From NCBI RefSeq assembly GCF_002285905.1, contig NZ_CP016305.1:868001-932000 (forward strand): DNA of 64,000 bases, read 5' to 3'. The translations under genes were made by a program, and so were the position numbers. The stretch is from Rickettsia sp. MEAM1 (Bemisia tabaci) (lineage in GTDB: Bacteria > Pseudomonadota > Alphaproteobacteria > Rickettsiales > Rickettsiaceae). The notes below the pieces were generated by a model. That model ran no database searches and was not told where the DNA came from. It saw nothing but the letters and a program-made list of their open reading frames with translations. Below are positions 58,972 to 64,000 of the stretch, in pieces. The first letter of the stretch is position 1. Each line of letters starts with the position of its first letter.

Positions 58972-59066
58972 TGTCATTCCTGTATTAGGTTCTCGGTGTC
59001 TAAGGAGCTATGTCATTCCTGCGAAAGCACATCGGTGTCATCCCGTGGCTTGTCCACGGGATGACA
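58972..59066. repeat. RPE-like repeats between nuoD and nuoE
   Basis: Two partial 'gtcattcctg' modules followed by a complete 'gtcatcccgtggcttgtccacgggatgac' palindrome inside the nuo transcription unit. Confidence 0.7.
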
Positions 59067-59078
59067 TAAGACATTAAT

Positions 59079-60254
59079 TTACCTATCGATCTCACCAAAT
59101 ACTATATCAAGCGTTGCTATAATAGTAATAACATCTGCCATTAAATGACCTTTGGACATAAAATCAAGTCCTTGCAAGTGAGCAAATCCTGGGGCTTTGA
59201 TTCGGCATCTATAAGGTCTATTACCACCAGTAGAGTATAAATACACGCCAAACTCACCTTTTGGGGCTTCTACTGCCTTATAAGTTTCACCAGCTGGAAC
59301 ATCATACCCCTCGGTATAAAGCTTAAAGTGGTGGATCATCGCTTCCATAGATTCTTTCATTTTAGCCCTTGTTGGTGGTGCTAATTTTGGATCATCGGTT
59401 TTAACTGCTCCTTGCGGCATTTTCTCTATACACTGTTTGATTATCTTAATAGATTCGTACATCTCAAGCATACGCACTAAATATCGGTCATAACAATCGC
59501 CGTTTTTACCAGTTGGTACTTCAAAATCCATTTCACCATACACGTCGTAAGGGTTTAATTTTCGCAAATCCCAAGCTATGCCCGAACCTCTAAGCATCGG
59601 ACCTGAAAACCCCCAGTCCATCGCCTCTTTTTGAGAAACAACACCGATATCAACTAAACGCTGCTTCCATAACCTATTTTCATTTAATAGATTTTCAATA
59701 TCTTGAAGTTTAGGAGGGAACTGATCAATAAATTTGTCTATATCCTCAAGTAAGCCGTCTGGTAAATCTTCAGCAACTCCGCCTGGTCTGAAATAGTTTG
59801 AGTGCATACGAGAGCCGGAAACACGTTCGTAAAACTCCATGATTTTCTCACGCTCTTCAAATAGCCATAATAAAGGGGTGGTTGCGCCGACATCTAAAGC
59901 TTGGCTGCCTATATTTAATGTATGGTTTAGGATTCTCGTTAGTTCTGAGAATAGTACTCTAATAAATTGAGCTCTTCTTGGTATTTCGCACTCCAATAAA
60001 GATTCGGTAGCTAAAGCAAATGCATGTTCTTGGCACATTGGTGAAACATAATCAAGACGATCAAAATAAGGAATAGCCTGCAAGTATGTTTTATGCTCAA
60101 TCAGCTTTTCCGTACCACGATGAAGTAATCCAATGTGAGGATCAGCATTATTTACTACTTCCCCATCCATTTCAAGAATTAGCCTTAAAACGCCGTGCGT
60201 TGCTGGATGCTGCGGACCAAGATTTAACGTTATGCTTTTGGTGTTATTAGTCAT
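59079..60254 (-). CDS. nuoD: NADH-quinone oxidoreductase subunit D
   Basis: 49 kDa complex I subunit lining the quinone site. About 391 residues from ATG 60254 ([25 protein letters not shown]); ATG 60266 is in frame and also possible. Any longer start would translate an RPE. Signatures are [56 protein letters not shown], and the C-terminal GTHLMADV-type [25 protein letters not shown]. An RPE lies directly upstream, and no ribosome site is visible, so start choice is uncertain. Confidence 0.95.
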   Translation of the reverse strand: MTNNTKSITLNLGPQHPATHGVLRLILEMDGEVVNNADPHIGLLHRGTEKLIEHKTYLQAIPYFDRLDYVSPMCQEHAFALATESLLECEIPRRAQFIRVLFSELTRILNHTLNIGSQALDVGATTPLLWLFEEREKIMEFYERVSGSRMHSNYFRPGGVAEDLPDGLLEDIDKFIDQFPPKLQDIENLLNENRLWKQRLVDIGVVSQKEAMDWGFSGPMLRGSGIAWDLRKLNPYDVYGEMDFEVPTGKNGDCYDRYLVRMLEMYESIKIIKQCIEKMPQGAVKTDDPKLAPPTRAKMKESMEAMIHHFKLYTEGYDVPAGETYKAVEAPKGEFGVYLYSTGGNRPYRCRIKAPGFAHLQGLDFMSKGHLMADVITIIATLDIVFGEIDR

Positions 60255-60261
60255 ATCATTT

Positions 60262-60785
60262 GTCATTGCGAGGAGCCATAGGCGACGTGGCAATCCAGTT
60301 AAATAATTTCATCATATAAATTTTTCCAATTTACGTTCATTCTTTGTTAGTAGTAATATATACAGCCAGTTGTTTCATAATTTTTCCTAGATTGCCGTGT
60401 CGGGACTATGTCCCTCCTCGCAAGGCATTGCCCGCGTGGATTAATTATGTCATTCCCGCGAGGCGTTGTTGCATGGATCAATTTTTCCCCTGTCATCCCG
60501 CGACTTGATCGCGGGATCCAGCTTAAAACACTAAAATTATTAGTACTAAAAGTTGTTTTTCTAGATACCTTGATCAAGCCACGGTATGACACCGAGGACC
60601 TTTTTCAATCCACGCAACAACCCCTTCCCGCGAAGTCGGGAATCCAGAAAAATAAACATAAAAGCAACAAGTTTTTTTAATAAAAAGCTCGATTTATCTC
60701 GCTTTATGCTGGATCCCCGCCTACGCGGGGATGACATGGTACACATTTTCCGATCCACGTGGGCAACGCCTCCTCGCAATGACAT
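60262..60785. repeat. Large nested RPE cluster between nuoD and the IS200-type element
   Basis: At least four palindromes are enclosed in one another. The outer pair 'attgcgagg...' / 'cctcgcaatgac' encloses 'cattgcccgcgtgga' / 'tccacgtgggcaacg'. Inside these are 'gttgttgcatggatc' / 'gatccacgcaacaac'-like arms, then 'gtcatcccgcgacttgatcgcgggatcc', and separately 'cccgcgaagtcgggaatcc' with 'ggatccccgcctacgcgggg'. Short open frames here are only read-through of palindromes. No gene in 60294-60835. Confidence 0.75.
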
Positions 60786-60804
60786 TATTTTATATTTCTT
60801 CTAA

Positions 60805-61370
60805 ACTAAACAACCCTCAGCTATAAGCTGAGGGGTTATAAAGTGGAATCGATTAGAAATCGATCATCATTCACAGGTTCACCTTCCTGTTCATCAATAT
60901 AGTGCTGTATCATTTCATCAGTTATATTACCTGAACTAACTGCCATATAGCCCCTAGCCCACAAATGATTGCCCCAAAATTGTTTTCGTAAATGAGTAAA
61001 TTCTTGCAATAAAATTCTTGAGCTAATGCCTTTTAAATACTGTACTAACTTGCTAAGAGATATTTGCGGCTTATATGAGATAAACATATGTACGTGATCA
61101 CATGATATTTTCCCTGAAATTATATGTACTTCATGTTCCATACAAATCTGCCTCAGTAAATCTCTAGTCCTTTCCGATACTTTGCCTATCAATATTCTCT
61201 TCCTATATTTTGGTATCCATATAAGATGCACTTTTAAATCATACTGACTATGACTATTCTTTCTATAACTTCTCATATTTCTTGATATAAATTCATTGCT
61301 AAAGCAATTTCATTATATCTTCCCTTCGCCTAAAGGCGAGGGATTTTTGATCCCCGAAGGGGGACATTAA
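60805..61370 (-). mobile_element. IS200/IS605-type element between nuoC-side gene and nuoD
   Basis: A single Y1 transposase gene flanked by subterminal hairpins rather than inverted repeats. cctcagctataagctgagg lies at 60815-60833 (right end), and ccttcgcctaaaggcgagg at 61323-61341 with ccccgaagggg just beyond (left end). Exact cleavage sites were not determined. Confidence 0.85.
60836..61276 (-). CDS. tnpA: IS200-type Y1-HUH transposase TnpA
   Basis: 146 residues. Single-strand DNA transposase. HUH motif CDHVHMFISY (His61, His63) and catalytic Tyr126 in MIQHYIDEQ. Family N-terminus is YDLKVHLIWIPKYRKRIL, and LSKLVQYLKGISSRIL and FWGNHLWARGYMAVSSGNI follow. Length is normal and no lesion is seen, so it could be active. 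It lies within the nuo cluster on the same strand. Confidence 0.95.
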   Translation of the reverse strand: MRSYRKNSHSQYDLKVHLIWIPKYRKRILIGKVSERTRDLLRQICMEHEVHIISGKISCDHVHMFISYKPQISLSKLVQYLKGISSRILLQEFTHLRKQFWGNHLWARGYMAVSSGNITDEMIQHYIDEQEGEPVNDDRFLIDSTL

Positions 61371-61406
61371 TAGAACCTAAAAGTAATATTTCTAAATTTC
61401 CATTTA

Positions 61407-61748
61407 TTATATAGTCATTAGGTGGAAAAAATCAGGATAAATTATATTCTTACATAAATTAGGAGTTTGTTTATTTATTAAAACAGCACATTCGCACGAA
61501 GAAGAACTTTCTAAATAAACTATTTTCCATTTATAATTAGGATCAGTATCTTCTGTGTATTCTATAAATGAACGGCGTAAAGGATCAATTACTATATTCT
61601 TTAAAAATTTTTCAGTAGTGCGTAAACGTATGTAACTTATATTCTTATTAAATGTTTCAAAAAATTCTTCATTGATTACAAGTATTGAATTACTATGTAA
61701 TGTTATATCAAATATTTGACCTTGTACAATTGGTATTTGGTATTTCAT
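61407..61748 (-). CDS. Hypothetical protein (113 residues)
   Basis: No recognised domain. Starts MKYQIPIVQGQIFDITL, has a beta-rich look with several aromatic residues (RRSFIEYTEDTDPNYKWKIVYLE) and two Cys around 84-86. No signal peptide or membrane helix. It lies between the IS200-type element and nuoC, so it may have arrived with the mobile DNA or be an old passenger of the nuo operon. Codon use resembles the neighbours. Gene status is likely but function is unknown. Confidence 0.55.
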   Translation of the reverse strand: MKYQIPIVQGQIFDITLHSNSILVINEEFFETFNKNISYIRLRTTEKFLKNIVIDPLRRSFIEYTEDTDPNYKWKIVYLESSSSCECAVLINKQTPNLCKNIIYPDFFHLMTI

Positions 61749-61774
61749 AAAAGAAATAATTTCTGATTATAAAT

Positions 61775-61812
61775 CTATTTTTGGATTCCTGCTTTCGCAG
61801 GAATGACATTGT
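61775..61812. repeat. RPE-like segment encoding the NuoC C-terminus
   Basis: 'ttggattcctgctttcgcaggaatgacattgt' palindrome; the minus-strand reading supplies the last about 10 residues and the stop of NuoC. Confidence 0.75.
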
Positions 61813-62443
61813 CTGCCTTCTCATCTCCTGGTAATACATAAGTAGGGCTGTGCCAAGGTGAGCTAAAATCAAACTCACGATATTCTATATCTAAATTAAT
61901 TGGTTCATAAGTTACTTTTTTTGCCTGTTCATCATATTTAACTTGCGTATAGCCTGTTAACGGGAAATCTTTACGCAGAGGATGCCCCTCAAACTCATAA
62001 TCGGTAAGTATTCGCCTTTTATCATCGTTGCCGTCAAAATTTATACCAAACATATCGTAAACTTCACGCTCATACCAACAAGCAGCATTAAATATATTGA
62101 TTATAGATGGTACGCTTTCTTTTTCAGACACATAAGTTTTAATGATAAGACGTTTATTTAGTTTTAAGCTTAATAAATTATATACTACTTCGAACCTCTT
62201 ATTTATTAAGGTTGTCTTTTCTGGATTCCCGCTTTTGCGGGAATGACATCTTGTAAGAAAATCAGCACCAAATAAGTCGGTTAGTACAGTAAAACGTAGC
62301 TCTTCTGATTCTTTTAAAGCTTTTAAAAAAGGTATTAAAAAATTCGGCTCAACTTTATACGCTAGGTAATCCTTAACCGTGATGGGATTTATCAATATAC
62401 TTGATTTAGCGGCAAGCTTTTCAATGATTTTTTCGAGCGTCAT
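61775..62443 (-). CDS. nuoC: NADH-quinone oxidoreductase subunit C with two RPE-derived segments
   Basis: 30 kDa complex I subunit of the peripheral arm. 222 residues. Core signatures are [23 protein letters not shown] (about 83-105), [53 protein letters not shown] (about 115-168). Between '[10 protein letters not shown]' and 'KRFEVVY' about 16 residues ([16 protein letters not shown]) are encoded by an RPE (62215-62250). The extreme C-terminus ([11 protein letters not shown]) also comes from an RPE half (about 61775-61810). Both keep the frame. Overlaps nuoB by 23 bp. Confidence 0.95.
   Translation of the reverse strand: MTLEKIIEKLAAKSSILINPITVKDYLAYKVEPNFLIPFLKALKESEELRFTVLTDLFGADFLTRCHSRKSGNPEKTTLINKRFEVVYNLLSLKLNKRLIIKTYVSEKESVPSIINIFNAACWYEREVYDMFGINFDGNDDKRRILTDYEFEGHPLRKDFPLTGYTQVKYDEQAKKVTYEPINLDIEYREFDFSSPWHSPTYVLPGDEKADNVIPAKAGIQK
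62215..62250. repeat. RPE-like segment inserted in frame in nuoC
   Basis: 'ttctggattcccgcttttgcgggaatgacat' hairpin with arms attcccgc/gcgggaat, a short form of the element common in intergenic DNA here. Confidence 0.8.
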
Positions 62444-62945
62444 ATTTAAAACCTGTAGTGCGTTTGATTTTCTTTTGTAATTGCATAAGCCCGTAAATTA
62501 AAGCTTCCGCCGTAGGAGGGCAGCCAGGAACATACACGTCAACCGGTACGATGCGGTCACAACCTCGTACTACTGAATAAGAGAAGTGATAATACCCACC
62601 GCCATTAGCACAGCTACCCATTGAAAGCACCCATTTAGGTTCAGCCATCTGGTCGTATACTTTGCGTAATGCTGGTGCCATTTTGTTGGTAAGCGTTCCT
62701 GCAACTATCATAAGATCGGATTGTCTTGGGCTTGGTCTAAACAGCATACCAAAGCGATCCATATCATACCTACTTGCCGCTGCCTGCATCATCTCAACCG
62801 CACAACAAGCAAGCCCAAAAGTCATAGGCCATAATGAATTGCTTCTCGCCCAGCCGATGACATCATCGACTTTGGTTAATAAGAACCCTCGATTTGAAAG
62901 CTCATTATTCAGCAATTCATCTTCTTGATAAAAATTATTATGCAT
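62421..62945 (-). CDS. nuoB: NADH-quinone oxidoreductase subunit B
   Basis: 20 kDa (PSST) complex I subunit carrying cluster N2, the last before quinone. 174 residues. Ligands Cys47-Cys48 ([11 protein letters not shown]), Cys112 (MGSCANGGG) and Cys142 ([10 protein letters not shown]). Conserved [28 protein letters not shown] is intact. Follows nuoA after an RPE and overlaps nuoC by 23 bp. Confidence 0.97.
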   Translation of the reverse strand: MHNNFYQEDELLNNELSNRGFLLTKVDDVIGWARSNSLWPMTFGLACCAVEMMQAAASRYDMDRFGMLFRPSPRQSDLMIVAGTLTNKMAPALRKVYDQMAEPKWVLSMGSCANGGGYYHFSYSVVRGCDRIVPVDVYVPGCPPTAEALIYGLMQLQKKIKRTTGFKYDARKNH

Positions 62946-62985
62946 TTTTATTCTTACATAAAGTTAAATATAGTTGCGTAAATCG

Positions 62986-63085
62986 AGAACGTCATTGCGA
63001 GAAGAAACTGCAAGTTTCGACGAAGCAATCTCATGAAGTAATATAATATTCCTGAGATTGCCACGTCGCTACGCTCCTCGCAATG
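62986..63085. repeat. RPE-like repeat between nuoA and nuoB
   Basis: 'aacgtcattgcgagaagaaactgcaagtttcgacgaagcaatctcatgaagt' through 'gagattgccacgtcgctacgctcctcgcaatgacg', close to the 6954-7052 copy. It lies inside the nuo operon. Confidence 0.8.
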
Positions 63086-63122
63086 ACGAAAGTTAAGCCC
63101 CAATATGAAATCCAGTATTTTC

Positions 63123-63497
63123 TCACTCCCAATCTAAAGCTCCTTTCTTCCATTCATATACAAATCCTATAGTAAGTACGAATAAGAAGAACATCATTGA
63201 GAAAAAGCCTATTTTGCCTATTGTTCCAAGGCTAATAGCCCAAGGAACTAAAAATGTGATTTCAAGGTCGAAGATAATAAATAAAATAGCAACTAAATAA
63301 AATCTTATATCAAATTTTGATCTCGCATCGTCAAAAGGCTCAAATCCGCATTCGTAAGGCTCTAATTTATCTTTATTATATTTTTTAGTAGCTAATAAAT
63401 TCGGTAGAATCATTATTAAGCTAGATACTAATGTTGCAATACCAAAAAATATAGCAATAGGTAAATATTCTTGTAAAAGTTCTGAGTTTTGCAGCAT
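63123..63497 (-). CDS. nuoA: NADH-quinone oxidoreductase subunit A
   Basis: Small membrane-arm complex I subunit. 124 residues, three helices (about 11-32, 66-86, 93-113). Family signatures are KLEPYECGFEPFDDARSKFDIRFYLVAILFIIFDLEITFLVPWA (about 44-87) and the C-terminal YEWKKGALDWE. First gene of the nuoABC(D)E group on this strand, with a long RPE region upstream. Confidence 0.96.
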   Translation of the reverse strand: MLQNSELLQEYLPIAIFFGIATLVSSLIMILPNLLATKKYNKDKLEPYECGFEPFDDARSKFDIRFYLVAILFIIFDLEITFLVPWAISLGTIGKIGFFSMMFFLFVLTIGFVYEWKKGALDWE

Positions 63498-63518
63498 ATA
63501 TTTTATTGTTATGTTTTG

Positions 63519-63770
63519 GTGTCATATGTGTCATCCCGTGGCTCCACCACGGGATGACAAGGTAATTAATCCTCGCAAGGCATTGTTGCGTGGATCGAAA
63601 AACTTGTACCATGTCATTCTTAGCAACGGCGGGAATCCAGCATAAAGCGAGATAACCTACGCTTTTAGTTTTAAAAATTTGCTGTATTTATAATTTTTTC
63701 TGGATTCCCGCCTACGCGGGAATGACATAAGTGATCCACGCAACAATACCTCCTCGCAATGACACTATAT
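63519..63770. repeat. Nested RPE-like repeats upstream of nuoA
   Basis: 'tgtcatcccgtggctccaccacgggatgacaag', then 'cattgttgcgtggatcgaaaaa' paired with 'gtgatccacgcaacaat', enclosing 'catgtcattcttagcaacggcgggaatccagcataaagcgag' with 'ctggattcccgcctacgcgggaatgacat'. No gene in 63498-63792. Confidence 0.75.
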
Positions 63771-63792
63771 TCTATATTTACCCCAAATAACA

Positions 63793-64000
63793 TTAATTAT
63801 CAATGACAATATCGGGTTTGACTAATAACTTCATTAAAATTAGTACCCAAATGCTGCTTGCCACCCACCATATTTGCCAAACATTATATGAAATCATGCC
63901 GATAATATAATAATTTATGAAACATGCATAAGAGCTTGCTCTAAAATTATCATTTCCTATATTACCAATTTGTTTGAGATATTTGTAAACCAAGCTTAAG
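63793..64000 (-). CDS. C-terminus of an unknown membrane protein, continues past window
   Basis: The frame is open to the window edge, so only the last 69 or so residues are seen (...LVYKYLKQIGNIGNDNFRAS...). One or two hydrophobic helices (ACFINYYIIGMISYNVWQIW, VASSIWVLILMKLL) end in KPDIVIDN. A TTG at 63993 is not convincing as a start. I do not recognise the family. It lies upstream of nuoA on the same strand. Confidence 0.5.
   Translation of the reverse strand, partial: LSLVYKYLKQIGNIGNDNFRASSYACFINYYIIGMISYNVWQIWWVASSIWVLILMKLLVKPDIVIDN

Noticed and set aside
60347-60804. Four short frames with 'SPRRRGSS', 'DSRLRGKG' and 'PRLRGDD'-type sequence
   Set aside because: These are translations of nested palindromic repeats, with no start signals and no family match.

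Overview
This window is a chromosomal segment of a Rickettsia (Alphaproteobacteria, Rickettsiales). It is strongly AT-rich and gene-sparse. It carries a full set of Rickettsia-style palindromic elements (RPE-like repeats) between and inside genes. Recognisable lineage genes include the tandem Adr-type adhesins, a tolC-popZ-RARP-1-like cluster, yfgM/bamB and the nuoA-E group. The species cannot be fixed from sequence alone. The heavy load of one insertion sequence (eight near-complete copies and one partial copy of an 861 bp IS6-family element) points to an IS-rich Rickettsia rather than a streamlined pathogen such as R. prowazekii.

Layout. 1-2568: 3' part of the 23S rRNA gene and the 5S rRNA gene, with a palindromic repeat in the spacer. 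2873-4704: a decayed S41 peptidase lipoprotein and a DNA-methylase N-terminus, both cut by IS6 copy 1. 4959-14174: parE, ctpA, a sensor kinase, cpoB, a yfgM-like gene, bamB, rplM-rpsI. 14567-15932: a CAU tRNA, then one IS6 copy inserted into the remnant of another. 16075-18959 (minus strand): two Adr-like porin/adhesins, a 7Fe ferredoxin and ccmC. 19342-21945: polA. 22060-31265: a block bounded by two same-orientation IS6 copies whose outer flanks share an 8 bp sequence. It holds a transposase relic, mreD-mrdA, an unusual soluble protein, an IS256-type fragment, rplS-trmD and an AbrB-like gene. 31285-38363: ppdK, rnpB (with an RPE inside), a GST-like gene, bioY, a RHH/PemK toxin-antitoxin pair and folC. 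39583-43035 (minus): tolQ-tolR-tolA-tolB. 43322-48254: a broken AAA ATPase, an IS-truncated RARP-1-like gene, popZ and tolC. 48467-52388: a frameshifted gene, a small membrane protein, tmk and metG. 53437-57307: a decayed ABC-F gene and mutS. 57483-63497: tRNA-Gly, then (minus) mpg, yidD, nuoE, nuoD, an IS200-type element, an unknown gene, nuoC, nuoB and nuoA.

How it works together. Most intact genes are core housekeeping: cell envelope (Tol system, CpoB, BamB, PBP2, MreD, CtpA), respiration (Nuo, CcmC), translation and DNA maintenance. The accessory content is dominated by IS6-driven damage. At least five host or IS genes are cut by copies, and only one pair of copies shows matching 8 bp flanks, which suggests repeated IS-mediated rearrangement. 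RPEs are found inside rnpB, mpg and nuoC without destroying them. The most notable leads are the IS-bounded core-gene block (22060-31265), the RARP-1-like protein cut at the onset of its ankyrin region, and a soluble protein with two MIM1-like (ESCRT MIT-binding) motifs at its N-terminus.
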